Origin: Saxidomus purpurata
Lineage: Eukaryota; Mollusca; Bivalvia; Venerida; Veneridae
Reading direction: 5' to 3'
Assembly (NCBI GenBank): GCA_022818135.1
Contig: JAFMSR010000017.1
Coordinates: 1,126,002 to 1,190,001 of the forward strand
DNA length: 64,000 bases
Shown here piece after piece: positions 12,848-25,560 of the stretch (its first letter is position 1; every line of letters starts with the position of its first letter). The position numbers and the translations under genes were made by a program. A model generated the notes under the pieces. The model was not told the origin of the DNA. It was given only the letters and a program-made list of their open reading frames with translations, and made no database searches.

Positions 12848-14113
12848 TGTTCAGAATCATGTACAACAGACTTTTGCTTCTTTATTTGTCAAACTGCATG
12901 TCAGAAAAGGCTTTGGAATGTGTTTTTAAAAGGCTAATTTCAAAGAGCTTCCGTGGGCCTCAGCCCCCTCGACACCTAGCCCTCAACGCCTAGCCAGAGC
13001 ATCTATTAAAACTCTTGAGAGATCATGAACCCAAGATAAATTTGGACACGAATATTTATGTGTCCTTGTATCGCCAGATTCGCTCACTATTGAAATGCTA
13101 ACCATTCAGTGATTATATAAAATGCAAACTTGATTTTACCCACTGTAACTCAAATATCTCGAGTAAATTTTTTAAAATGAATAAGCTGCAAGTATTTTTT
13201 TCCAATTTGTTACCATGTTCGATGGAAATTATATCATTTATAAGGAGAGAGCTTATAAATGAGCTTAGAGCTTTCAACTCAATCCTTTATGCTGTTTTGT
13301 AATAGTGTGTCTTAGATGTGATTTATCAATAAAATACTGTTTGAACCAACTCAAATATCTAAATTATCAGCGCATTTGTTCAACATATATCCAAAATGCA
13401 TCATCTCCAAAACTAGAAATTTTTCATTCTTCATGATTTTAAATTGATACTAAATATATCATAATTTATTTGATGATTATAAATTGATGTAATTGAGACT
13501 ATATTTCACATTGCATGCTCTATTGTTTGCTTATTCAATCTGTCACATTTGAAACAAATATTTATCAATCTTTTTTGTAAAATGATTTAAGGCATTGTTC
13601 CTGATGATATCAAGCAAGCTTCAGGGTAAAGATGTTGACAGCTTGTAAAAGGATAGATCTACTTTGAACTGTCAAAATTCAGCATTTTCATGTATCATTT
13701 TCAATTTTGGAAAAGGGCAAAGTACTTAGATCAGGATTGACATGTAGGATTGAGCCAGATTATAATATGAGATACATTGTAAGATTTGTATTCATTTGTT
13801 ATTGACAGATATTGGAATGCCAGGTACGAACTGGCATTATTTATGTTCTGTGTAATCACATTGCATTTTGTCAATTTAATGCTGTAACCTGACTAAATGG
13901 ACTGATCTCTTAAAAGTGTCTGGACATGTCAGTGTTTGATCTGATCATTTGTTCAAGTATCCTTACCCCCGAGACGTTGTTCTACACTTGTCTCAGTCCA
14001 CTAGTTTTGTTAGGCTGAGTTGAAGGCTGTATGAACAGAAATTGTTTTAATGTAAAACCTATTCAGTAAATTACTCAGAAATCAAAGAATAATTTTTCTG
14101 ACTTTAATTTCAG
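12848..14113. other. Upstream region of the + strand gene, non-coding
   Basis: AT-rich sequence with no recognised repeat. It precedes the splice acceptor at 14112-14113, so it should be the 5' intron or promoter region of the gene whose first coding exon starts at 14185. Any upstream 5' UTR exon is not identifiable with confidence. Confidence 0.5.
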
Positions 14114-14184
14114 GTAGAGTCGTATTACACTCTCACATAACCAAAGGACTTTTTAAAAGATTTTATGCAAACACAATTAGCTAG

Positions 14185-15014
14185 ATGAGTATGGCAGCGC
14201 CAGATTTGGAAGTCATCAAAGATATTCCTGGATATAAAGTTATTTTAAAGGCTGTGATCAAAGCTCAAATACAACAGTTGGTAAGTGTTTGTTAAAAATA
14301 TCTTGGTAAATAATTTTAATGGGCCTCCCACCTTGTAGGTCTGCCTTCACCCTGCTAATTGTTTTGAAGTGACTTGTCCATCTTTAAAGTTATTAAAGGT
14401 TTAACCAGTCCGGGGATTATCAAACTCAAAACCCAACTGAGTTAATTTTATTTGTAATTTAATGTTTCCGATACTGTACTGTACAGTAGAGGAATGTCTA
14501 AATATCTTAAATTTTCACAGATAAATTAAATGTAGTAACAGTAGTTATGTACGTCAGTCATTTAAAATTGTAAAATTCCTTTATATTTTTTAATATTTTT
14601 CTGACAATACACTTTTCAACACGAAATTACATGCCAGCTGTTGGTTTTAACATACAGATCGGTTAGATTCTCTGAGGAGCCCACTGAGCATTTGAGAGTT
14701 TAATAGTCAATTTTGTTGTGTCAATAGATGGATAAAGTGCAATCTTTGAAGGCTCAGCATGCACATTTACCAATTTTGTGTCTTAATTTTATTGCACAGA
14801 TGTCAAGCAGGTCAAGTCTCTCATCTAATTATGGCAAAACGGTTTTACTTTCCACAGGTTGAACAGTTAGCTGCGCACACAGATGAAGAATCTGTTATTC
14901 TCACAGCCAGTGTAAATGATGGTACACTTAGCCATCTGGGTTCAGACTCGGGGAAAGGATTTCTTGAAGAACAAGAAGATGTGAAAACTCAGTTCCTCGG
15001 CTTTTGTCTGAGAA
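14185..15014 (+). CDS. 5' coding exons of an unidentified protein (partial gene)
   Basis: Two exons are supported. The first starts at a TTTAATTTCAG acceptor (exon from 14114), has ATG at 14185 directly after an in-frame TAG, and ends at 14280 before GTAAGT. A second ATG two codons on (14191) has the better context (A at -3, G at +4). The second exon is 14858-15014, between TTTCCACAG and GTAAGT. Together they encode 84 complete codons: a hydrophobic/basic stretch (GYKVILKAVIKAQIQQL) across the junction into VEQLAAHTDEESVILTASVN, then an acidic part ending TQFLGFCLR. The second exon ends after the first base of a codon. No domain is recognised. The remaining exons are not found on this strand; repeats and the assembly gap follow. 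Strong splice sites and continuous frame make a real gene likely. Confidence 0.65.
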
Positions 15015-15180
15015 GTAAGTCACTATTACCGGCACAATATATATTGTGAGGGTTTGATATGAAAACTTACCTGCAACATTATGTAATCTAGGGTAGTATG
15101 ATTAAAGTAACAAGATCACCAGTTAGATTGAAGTCTCTTATAAGTGGTTATTTCTGCAGGGTCCAAATTCTGCACTGTTT

Positions 15181-16642
15181 AGCTCACCTGGCACAAAATG
15201 CCAGAGTGAGCTATTAGGATTGCTCACTGTTCGTTGTATGTCATCTGTTCACATTTTCCTTCAAACAACATCTCCTCTGAAACCACTAGGCCAATATTGA
15301 TGAAACTTAGCAGGGATGTTTCTTGCATGAAGCTCTATCATATTTGTTCAAATAATTCCATTTAATGCAGGACTCTGGTTGCCTTGGCAACTAAAAGCAA
15401 AAACTTTAAAAGTCCTGTTCTCAAGAACAGGAAGGCCCAGAGCTTAGATATTTGACATGTGTCATTGCCTAGTGGACCTTTACCAAGATTGTTCAAATTA
15501 TGACCCTAAGATCAAAATTGACCCTGTCTGGCGGGTCATTTGATTTTACAAAGTCTTATATAGGAAAAACTTAAACTCTTCTTCACTGAAACCACATGGC
15601 CTAGAGCTAAGATATTTAGCATGTTACGTAGCATCCCAGTGGACCTCTACCAAGATTGTTCAAATTATGACCCACAGAGACCATCTTAAAACTTAAAATT
15701 GATTTTTTAACATTGAAAACCAGAAAGCATCATTTGGAAAGGGGGGAAAACTCATTTTGACTAATTCTCTTTGTGACATATAGAGTCCTAGCTTTCTCAC
15801 TTGGCATGCAGCATTGTCTATATAAAAAAAACTTAGATTTTTTTTCTTCTCTCAAACCACAAGACCTAGAGCTCAGATATTTTGCAAAGTAGTATTGCTT
15901 ACTGGACTTTTTACAAGATTGTTCATATCATGACCCCCGGGTCAAAATGAACCCCACCTGGGGGTCACTTGATTTTACATCAATAGGCTTATATAGGAAA
16001 AATCTTTTTCTCTGAAACCACAAGGCCTAGTTTAGCACGAAGTATTGCTAGTGGACCTCTACCATGATTGTTCTAATTATGACCCCCGGGTCAAAATTTA
16101 CCCTGCCAAGGGCATCACTTGACTTTATACATGTATATATATATGCATTAAATAGGGAAAACTTAAAAATATTCTTCTTTGAAACCACAATGCCTAGAGC
16201 TTAGATATTTAGCATGTAGCATTGCCTTGTGGACCTTTACCAAGACTGTTCAAATCATGACCACTGATTTTATGTAGGCTTACATTGGAAAAACTAAGAA
16301 ATCTTCTTCTCTGAAACCAAAAGGCCTAGAGCTTAGATATTTAGCATGTAACATTGTCTAGTGGACCTCTACCAAGATTGTTCAAATCATGAACACATCA
16401 AAATTGACCCTGCCAGGGGGTCACTTGATTTTACATAGGTTTATATAGACAAAACTTCAAAAGTCTTCTTGTGGAGAATGACGTGGCACAGGGTTAGATA
16501 TTTTAAATATAGAATTGTGTAGTGGACCTCTATGAAGATTGTTTAAATGAGAAACCCAAGACCCTTTCTGCTATTGATGACCTTGTATTAAAGCCAATGG
16601 TAGCCAGAATAGCAATATAGGCCCATCTAGGCCCTCTTGTTT
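15181..16642. repeat. Dispersed repeat with hairpin end and degenerate tandem units
   Basis: Starts with a hairpin (AGCTCACCTGGCACAAAATG and its complement) and ends GGCCCTCTTGTTT. Between them are degenerate units of about 140-170 bases containing CCTAGAGCTTAGATATTT, TGTTCAAATTATGACCC and GGGTCACTTGATTTTACA. The same family occurs at 24865-25560 and, inverted, at 58266-58913 and 60024-60895. Confidence 0.85.
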
Positions 16643-17892
16643 AAAAAAAATCCAACTTGAAACACTTCTCCATCCAGAGGGCATAAGCGAGCACAGCTTT
16701 TCTGATCAGTTTGAAGTTCTGTACAATCACCTTTTGATAACTTTTTAATGTAAAATCAGCTATACCCTTTTCATACTTAAACAACTGCATAAAACAAACT
16801 TTTTATTTATAAATATTAGAGGTCTTTTCATTAACTAAACATTCTTGATTGACAATATTATGTCCTGTGGGCATGACAATATTTTATTAACACTCAGGGT
16901 TTTTCCTTCTGATTTTAATCGCCGATTAATGAACTGATTGAGCTTGATAAAAAATTTCAGCAAACCATCAACTTAACTGAACAACCACTGTTGAGGTATT
17001 CTTTGCAACTAACATAAAACGTTTCCATCATGACCTAATAAAAAGAGTACTAACTCTGGCAAGGTCTTGAACAGCCATGCCCCTTTTACTTAGAAAATAC
17101 ATGTGTAATTGGGTCCAAAATGTCCCAATCAATGCCTTAATCCGTTTAGATAATCGATGTTTACTCAACTATTAAATGCTTGTTTACATCATTACCTACA
17201 TCTGTAGGCAAGAGAAGGAACGGCATTTGTAACCTTTAAGGCCCTTTATCGCTTAGTCTCGGTTACGCTTTTGATTTGCTCCCCTTTTTGACTAAATGTT
17301 GAATATGACCTTTGAAAGTTGGATCTTGTTTACCATCATAATCCCAAAACATGGGCAGGAGAAGGTAATGTCAGGTTATATGTATTATGGCCCTTTGACT
17401 TAGAAACTCAGAAAATCATCTTGTCCCTTGTTGACTTAACCATTGAATATTACTTGAAAGATTGTTTTGCTTATTATATGTGACCTACTGTAACATGAGA
17501 AGATAATCGGCGAAATGTTTCTTGATTTGTACTTGATCCCTAGAACGTTGTATCCCTTAAGCAAAGGATTTGTTTTATAAGCACAGCAATTAAAAATATC
17601 TGTTTGAAATTCTGTACTAATTCGCCACCTTTTTGCTCTTTCTAATAGAAAGTAAACAATGAGTCACTGTACCCTAGTACATAGTTCTGTAACCTCACAC
17701 ACACCTACACACCTTTGTTTGCATAAATAATGAAGAAAAGAAGCAAGCTGTGGGACAATAGATAATTGTTGTTATTCCGAGTCAAAGGGAAAGGGTTATC
17801 AATTTGGCATTATCCACCAGTCTGTCTGAACCATATCTAAGTTTTGAATGAAACATGGTAGAAGTGTGGATTGCTATCTAGAGGGCTTGCAG
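16643..17892. other. Non-coding, degenerate repeat
   Basis: No gene is seen. The part 17030-17560 has loosely repeated phrases (CCCTTT-ACTTAGAAA, GTTGAATAT-ACCTTTGAAAG) that suggest an old tandem array. Missing exons of the upstream gene could lie here or in the adjoining gap, but I see none. Confidence 0.5.
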
Positions 17893-18392
17893 NNNNNNNN
17901 NNNNNNNNNNNNNNNNNNNNNNNNNNNNNNNNNNNNNNNNNNNNNNNNNNNNNNNNNNNNNNNNNNNNNNNNNNNNNNNNNNNNNNNNNNNNNNNNNNNN
18001 NNNNNNNNNNNNNNNNNNNNNNNNNNNNNNNNNNNNNNNNNNNNNNNNNNNNNNNNNNNNNNNNNNNNNNNNNNNNNNNNNNNNNNNNNNNNNNNNNNNN
18101 NNNNNNNNNNNNNNNNNNNNNNNNNNNNNNNNNNNNNNNNNNNNNNNNNNNNNNNNNNNNNNNNNNNNNNNNNNNNNNNNNNNNNNNNNNNNNNNNNNNN
18201 NNNNNNNNNNNNNNNNNNNNNNNNNNNNNNNNNNNNNNNNNNNNNNNNNNNNNNNNNNNNNNNNNNNNNNNNNNNNNNNNNNNNNNNNNNNNNNNNNNNN
18301 NNNNNNNNNNNNNNNNNNNNNNNNNNNNNNNNNNNNNNNNNNNNNNNNNNNNNNNNNNNNNNNNNNNNNNNNNNNNNNNNNNNNNNNNNNNN
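17893..18392. other. Assembly gap (500 N)
   Basis: Exactly 500 N, a conventional placeholder, so the real distance and even the relative orientation of the flanking contigs are not established by the sequence. Open frames spanning it are artefacts. Confidence 0.99.
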
Positions 18393-19186
18393 TAGAAACA
18401 CATCAAAATGCTAATTTCGAGCCAGTGTTGATTTTATAACAATGAAAATGTTAAAAAATCAGCCAAAATATGTGCGATTTTTGCCTTTAGAGTTAAATAA
18501 TTTGAATGTGATAAGTCAAAGTCGGCTATATTTTATATTTACTGTAGCATTAAAGTATTCTCAACAATACAGAAGCATTAGAAACAAATGCGTTCTGCGT
18601 AATATGCAAATAGCTAGTTAAAAATGATAGCTTTAGGAATTTTCCGCTGTCATTTGGGCTTAAAGCACCCCTAATTAACGGCGGATATTTCCAGCGTATG
18701 AAAAGCAGCCGTTCAAACGGCGATTTTTTGCAAAGTATCAGTGTTATCATTCATTTTTGTTCAAACGCTATTAGCACTTTCATTTTAAATGATGCTTAGC
18801 ACACGGGAGAATGTCAATTTCTTAAAAATTTCTTCATTTTGGAGGGGTGGGGTAAGAAAATAAGCAGTTTCAAGCACAGTGAATGCTGAATTGATTAAAT
18901 AAGCTCCACAAAACGTAGAAGACACTTTTGCTGCACTATTATCCTTGCTTCTGTAGTTATTGATATAAAAGAAATGGCATGACAGCCAAAGAGGCATTCA
19001 TGTTCATGCTATTTCAAAGAGCCGTTTTAAGCTATAAATCAGACCCAACCCGTCGTGCTATTTAGGTCTATAATTTTAAGCATACTTACAATAAAAGTAA
19101 AATAAAGCGATATTCTAGTGCAGAAATGTTTGTTTTTATGATGAAGAGAGGTGATTTTATCTATTGAAAAATAAGATCTGTCTTTA
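18393..19186. other. No gene recognised
   Basis: Short open frames only. I see no domain, repeat or RNA gene. Confidence 0.6.
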
Positions 19187-19657
19187 GGTCAAATGATCCT
19201 ATTGCAGTCCGGCTCAGGGATTGGCTGAAAAAGTACAGGGAAAACCGTAAGATTAAATGAGACATAACCTGATTGGTAGAAAAGGTTGTGTTTACAAATG
19301 CAAAAAACTCATTTGAAACATAAAATGCAATGTCTTCTGCACGCGAATGAATATTTTAGGACTGGTTATCATAATAAATAACACTGAAATCGCCATATGA
19401 ATAGAAGGTGTACACATGCGGTTTAGACCCCTAAATCTCACCTGACTGAGTGGGGTGGTTGTCTCCCTTGCCAAATTGTAAAAAACTGGGTTGGTCAACC
19501 CCATATAAAAACAGCATTTTCTGGTGCCTGAGAGACTAATCTGTTCGAAAAATGTAATTTCATTGGTCAACACCCTATAGGTGGGTATGATACAGGGTCC
19601 CCTTTTGACTAGAGTTATAATGTAAGTCAATGGGGAAAACAATAGGAGTATCTGACC
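19187..19657 (+). mobile_element. MITE copy 1 (471 bp)
   Basis: Begins GGTCAAATGATCCTATTG and ends with the approximate inverse CAATAGGAGTATCTGACC, flanked by TA on both sides, as in Tc1/mariner-type non-autonomous elements. A second copy in the same orientation lies at 39729-40172. The open frame inside (19292-19642, minus) is within the repeat and has no other support. Confidence 0.75.
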
Positions 19658-20504
19658 TAAAATAGAACAATATTATTTTCAATGATATTGCAAAAAAAAT
19701 GACAACCCTTTTCCGTGACGAAGCAACCGAAATGTGAACGAAAGGTATACGTCGACACCGTTTTAGACTGACTAGTACACGAATCTATCAATATGCTGTT
19801 CTCAAATTTACTATATATTTTTATGCATATCTAAATTGCAAGTGAGACTTTAAATTAAAATTACTTCATATTAAGTCTTAGACAGAAGACCTATTTATTA
19901 TTACATGTAATATGTAAAAATGATATTATATGGAACAAAAATAACAAAACTTTTAAATAATAATTTGTCAATGGAACTTCTCGAGTACAAAGTCAAGGCA
20001 CAACGTTATTTGACTGCAATTTTAGTAGGTTGTATGGAGAATGAAACAAGCGATGTAATAATCCGCCTTACAGGCAATCAACGCTCCTGTAGTAGTCTCC
20101 CTTTTTTGGTGAAAAACGTCGAAACATTAACTATACAGAATATTTTTTCCAAGATTCCCCTGATTTCCGAGATTTCCGACCGCCACTACAAGTTGATTCA
20201 AAAGATATAATCTAGGAAGAAAACTAGGAGACGACATGCTTCAAATAAGAAGAGTAAAATAGTGATCTGTATCAATATTTAGATATACACACGTTGAATG
20301 TCTGTTTCTCTAGTCCTTCTCTCCGTGTTTTACAATCAATTGCTCGTAGGATGAAGTCTGCCAGTTTGTACTGAACAGGATTAAGCGAAGGCTCTCACCA
20401 TATTTAAAATAGACACCGGATAGGTCCAACACTCCCTTTTATAACAATTAAAAAACGTTATTGACACCGCTTTGCGTGAGTGACAATGTGACCGATCAAA
20501 TACA

Positions 20505-20775
20505 AAATGTCATTGTCTTCGTCTCACGCGTTACTTGCTAGTATAGCATGCGTCACACCTCTCTTATGTTTTCTTTGGAAAATGATTCATAATGCTATTT
20601 GCAGAATAATTTTCTTACAAAATTCGAGTCTCCACGGCATTATGTATTGTACCAATAGCAATATATCTATGACACTCCCAGCAGAAGTGAGTTCACTAAA
20701 AACTTCAAATGCGCTTATAAGAACATTTATATGCCTTTCAATGTCAACATGATTTTCCGTACCGTTTGAAGAGCC
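20505..20775 (-). pseudogene. Cytochrome P450 exon-1 fragment (pseudogene)
   Basis: The minus strand reads NHVDIERHINVLISAFEV, then SAGSVID and YIMPWRLEFCKKI, and further on HYESFSKENIRE. These match residues about 196-275 of the neighbouring P450 genes (HVDIEKHVKVIM, SGSVLDVMPWL, HYESFSKDDIRD). Past that point the frame is broken: after a one-base shift it reads AILASNA, a stop, then DEDND, against AILASDADDEDNQD in the intact gene. The N-terminal part and the heme exon are absent nearby. It lies just 3' of the first intact gene and is the relic of a fourth array member. Confidence 0.85.
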
Positions 20776-21306
20776 GTAACCTGCGACTTCACTGGTTGTC
20801 AAACTTGTTCGAGCCTCTCGGCGTACTTTTGAGGAAGTTTTATAGCTTTTATAAACTGGCTAGTGTGAAAGATAGTTAAAATGAAATACGATGGGACATC
20901 ATTACTAGTATGTGGTCAGGCATTTGTTTAGTTGCAGAAGACGCTAACAAACGATCGTTTTTGTTTGAATCATTTTATTGTTTATGAGTACTTATAATTC
21001 CACGATCATACAGTTTACGTTAGACAAGCAAAACGTGCATATTGAAAAATAATTAGATAAAGCTATGATAGTTATGTGATTAAACAATTAGTTACTCTAT
21101 GCTCAAGGGACTACAAAAATCTGCTTATCTTACATCTACTAAATAAGGAAATAAACATGCAGGGAAATGCACAGTCATTTAGGGGAGTGATGGGAGCAGG
21201 GCTGCAACATGACCCAAATACGTCTGTAATATCACTTTATATGCTGCTTTCACATAAACAACCATATTACACACCATGTGTCACCATATACTTGTATTTT
21301 GGAATA

Positions 21307-23494
21307 TCAATACCTTGGCAGTACTTGCATTTTTAAGTCTTTCGCAGAATATACAAGACCTGGAATAGGTGATAAATCTAAACGTTGTCCGTCTGGTGCA
21401 ACAAACTTACACTTCTGCATGACGGTCGCAAACGACAGAAAAACATTCATTTTCGCCAGGAATTCGCCAACACAACGACGCCTTCCAATACTAAAAGGCA
21501 GGATATGATTGCATTTTTCTTTATCTAGCGTGTTGTTGTCGAGTATCAGCCTTTCCGGGCGAAAGCATTCCGGATCTCCCCAAAATTCTTTCTCATGGTG
21601 TACGGAATACAAATGGAAGATGACAACCGTGTCCTTCTCTATGTGAAGTCCTTCTATTTCGCCATCTTTAACGGCGTAATGCGGAACTGAAAATGGCAAC
21701 TGAGTCACAATTCTCATTACTTCAAGGATAACTGCATCCGTGTACACAAGGTTCGGTTTGTCATTTAACTCTACCTTTCGACCCTTTCCAACGACCTCGT
21801 CTAGTTCTGCATACACCCGATCTTGAACTTGCGGATATGCACACATGTAAAGGAAAAGCCAGGCCAAAGTCTTGTGCGTAGTATCAGACCTAAAATATAG
21901 GAGAAACTAAAGTACATTCTAATTTGTTCATGATCAGTGGATAAACAACTAGATAGAATAAACGGATGCTAGTGTATGCATCTTATAATGTATTTTAACA
22001 ATACTTAGATGATAAGAATAAGAATAATGTAGATTGTATTGATTTGACTCTACGAGCTAAGCCGTGAACTTCAGACACAACATTTCATGAAAAAATACCA
22101 TGTAACATTTATTTACTGTGTTGGAATTAAATCTACCTAATCATGTATATATTGTCATGCGTAGACAGGTCCTTCATATAAATGTGCATTTAAATTTTGA
22201 TGTTATTAATTTTTGTCCAGGCTTAAATCAAGGACATGTATAACCCAGCAATGATCAGAGCAACATTTCCTTTTCTATAAGGGCTTACGTACTATGATAT
22301 TCAGGAAACTGTCTGAAATACTAAGACAAAACCAAGCAGTGCCACAATAGACAATGAAACAACAAACTGTTGCAGCATTGAAATAATTGTACGTACCAAT
22401 GAAACAACAAACTGTTGCATTGACATATATTTTAGTAACTAATATAAAAATGCAGATGTATTTTCACAATGATCCCGGCGTTTTCACACTCTAAATGTTC
22501 AACTTTAAAAGGTTAGTCAGCAGACAACAGACATGGGCTCGAAAGGAAGTGTAACAAATAAAATATACAGAACTAACCCTGCTCCTTGTAGATCACTCAA
22601 GGTCGCATTAAGTCTTTGTCTCGTTAAAACATAACGATCTTGATTGTCCTCATCATCAGCATCGCTGGCTAGAATAGCGTCTGCCACGTCTCTTATATCA
22701 TCTTTCGAAAAGGATTCGTAATGCTCATGAACCTGCTCCCACATGACACTATCTGTCTCTAACATCAGTGTTTTAAAGGCAGTGATTCTCCAGGGCATAA
22801 AGTATCGTAACCATGGCATGACGTCTAAGACACTTCCACTTCCAGAAAATTCATTTATTTCTTCAATTGCTCTCATAATGACCTTCACGTGCTTTTCTAT
22901 GTCAACATGCTTTTCCCGTCCATAAAGAAACTGATACATAATCCTTACTACTAATGTCTGAATATCAAATTCTATATACCCTGGTGACTTTTCGTACTTT
23001 CTTATCAAAGTATCTGCAAACGAAGACGCCTCAATTGACACTAATTCTTCTATAATTTCCGGTCTCTGAGATGTAAACAAACGTAGAGCCTTCGAAGCAA
23101 GTTTTCTCTGTTTTAAATAAACTGGTGAAAAATTTCCAAAGGCAAATGTATCCTCGGTTCTGATCTCTGTCAGCAATTGCATTGACACAAAATTTGGCCT
23201 ACCGCTGAAAGCATCATCCGCATGTTCTGCTGCCGCCTTGATCGCACCATAGCCATTGATCACAACAGCTTTCCAGCTTCCCATTCTGATACAAAAAACA
23301 TCTCCGACTGAGTTCCACCATCTCATGAATGTTGTCGGAGGGTGCTTGCCAAATAGCGGTAAGTGACCAATAACTGGAAATCCGAATGGACCTGTAGGAT
23401 GCCTCTTGCCTTTATTATGTAGTATCCATTTAAGAAATAGGTACGTTATAAATAGTGTTGAAATTAATCCTAACACGAATGTAATTCCAGGCAT
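21307..23494 (-). CDS. Cytochrome P450, CYP2 clan (CYP1/CYP17-like), paralogue A
   Basis: Two exons, 22578-23494 and 21307-21889, joined by a 688-base GT-AG intron, encode 499 residues, the usual microsomal P450 length. Visible parts: N-terminal membrane anchor (residues 5-24), hinge PTGPFGFP (33-40), I-helix AGSDTT (305-310, split by the intron), ExxR as EVMR (362-365), FRPER (about 415-419), and heme loop FSIGRRRCVG with cysteine 445. The C-helix has YLKQR (126-130) where most P450s have WxxxR. It should be an ER-bound, reductase-dependent monooxygenase; the substrate cannot be read from sequence. Start chosen because the hydrophobic anchor begins there and paralogue B starts identically. 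AATAAA lies near 20972-20977 on this strand. Confidence 0.95.
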
Positions 23495-24864
23495 TGTACA
23501 ACAAGAAATCGGGAAAATGCAACCTAAAACATGAAAATGTATCCAAAGTTTATCTTTAAAGTAAAGCCTTGAATAATAGTTAACTGTGTATCTGTTAGTG
23601 TTCTAGTTTTAAAATGTCCCATGATGGGCTACATAAACAAATAATAACACTTTACAGCTGATAAATGTGTGAGGCAAAGGTCGTTTTTCAGTTTGATAAA
23701 AAAATATCGTGTTAAAATTAAACTCATTTTAATGAAGGATGTGTATAATTCTTGTCAGTATGGGGTCATCTAGCACATCTGTTTAAAGAAGGATGACATA
23801 TCCTGGCATATTCTGATACACACACGGCCGAAACGCTTGTGTTTTTGTAAACACTGCACATGACGTCATGCTATATTCGGTTTCACTGGATGTGTTATTA
23901 ACATCAGGACAGACACTGAACACGAATGTAGAATTTTCATTGAACCACCGTAGCAACATGGACATTTACTTCTTCTTTTTCCGCTTATGAGAGGCGATTT
24001 TAAGTTGTCTCTTATGATATCAATAAACCTGGGTTTGAGCACGGTATGTCTGCTTTTCTATGAAAAGACTATGAAAATACATTTGGTAAAATCACAAATC
24101 CCAAAATGTTCACAATACCATTGTTGTATGTGTTGTTAATAATCACTTTAAGGCGTATTTCAAGTTAGATCTGACTTTCATGTCGCCCACAGAACAAGTA
24201 ATAAACCGGTACTATATATATATTTGCAGCGAGTCAATGTGTGCCAGCTTGAGCATTGCTTTACACAATCTTACATTTTCTTAGAAGATAAGCTTCCTGT
24301 ACAGCTACTTTTCTCAATATGTTCTGGGGGTTTTCTTAAGCACACATAATGATGCACGTATTTCAGTATCATTTCGTTGATCACAAGAATTATGCGAAAT
24401 CGTTGGCACCGAAGTAGACGTTTCTCCCTTTAAGGTCCGATTGAAAACTACGGTCATCTCCGTCACTGTCCGATTATGACAGAATTTTAAAACAATAACT
24501 AATTGATTTTTAATGTTAAAAATTAAAAAGATATAGATCTATTTATTTATATTTAAAATTGAAAAGAAAAAAACGAATGACGGGATTGAAAGGCTGCGAG
24601 CTTTCACAACTAGGCTCGCGTACGTTGAGCTAAATCAAATGAAAAGAAAAGTAAGAATGTACACTTGCATCAATAATTGATTCATTTCATACTTTCACAC
24701 ACATACTGCTCCCTAACCGTGCAAACTATGTTCTCATATCTTACATATTTTTCGGCGACTTGATGCTCAGCATCAACATTTTACTTGTGTCTATGTTATA
24801 TCTACCACAGTTTAAATTAGTCCGTGTTTTCATATGTTCAAATGGTTCCGACTGACTGAAAAAC
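23495..24864. other. 5' flank of P450 paralogue A
   Basis: No gene is seen. The first roughly 450 bases align with the flank of paralogue B (33228-33700): shared words include CCTAAAACATGAAAA, TATCCAAAGTTTATC, ATAATTCTTGTCA and GTGTTTTTGTAAA. The duplication therefore carried the promoter. Beyond about 24 kb the sequence is unique and AT-rich. Confidence 0.6.
23861..23868. promoter_or_regulatory. Palindromic CRE-type site upstream of paralogue A
   Basis: TGACGTCA, a perfect cAMP-response-element/ATF-type octamer, about 370 bases before the start codon of paralogue A. The aligned region upstream of paralogue B (near 33645-33660) has lost it. Function is inferred from the motif only. Confidence 0.3.
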
Positions 24865-25560
24865 ATGGCCATTAGAGAAAATCTTCTTTTTCAAAACTGC
24901 AGATATTTGTATATCAATGTCTAGTGGTCCTCTGCCATTTCTGTTCGGGTCAAAATTGGCCCCGCCCAGGTGGTCACTTGTTTTGCATAGACTAATTTAA
25001 AAAATCTTCTCCAAAATAACAAGGCTCAAAGCTCAGATATTTTGTACATAGATTGTCTACTGGTCCTTTACCAAGTTTGTTCAAATTATGTCCCTTGGGT
25101 CAAAATTGTATCCGCCAAGGTGGGCACTCGCTTTGAATAAATCTTTGAGTATTCATCTCCAAAACTGCAACGACCAAAGCTTAGATATTTGGTATTTACA
25201 TGTAGCATTGTCTCGTGGTCCTCTACCAACTTTGTTCAAATTATGCCTCTTTGGGTCAAAATTGTCCCCACCCAGGTGGTCACTTTTTTGCAAAGATTTC
25301 TATAGGAGAAACATCGTATTATCCAAAAACACAAGGTCCAGAACTTAGATATTTTGTATGGCTACTGGTCCTCTACCAAGTGTGTCATACACGTGGGATG
25401 AAAGTTTGCCACGATTAACATAAACGTATATAGAAACAACTTTGAAATTTTTCTTATTCTTAACCACAAGGTACAAAGCTTAGATATTTGGCATTTAGCA
25501 TTTTCAAATCATGCATCTTGGGTTAAAATTGGCCATGCGTGGGTGTTATATTTTGTTATA
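24865..25560. repeat. Partial copy of the GGGTCAAAATTG dispersed repeat
   Basis: Degenerate units of about 160 bases with GGGTCAAAATTG, AGGTGGTCACTTG, AAAGCTTAGATATTTGG and CTGGTCCTCTACCAAG, the same family and orientation as 15181-16642 but lacking the hairpin ends. Confidence 0.75.

Noticed and set aside
17837..18414. Open frames of about 175-190 codons on both strands
   Set aside because: They consist almost entirely of N from the assembly gap.
19920..20210. 96-codon + strand frame
   Set aside because: No recognisable family and lies in AT-rich flank beside the P450 relic; likely chance.
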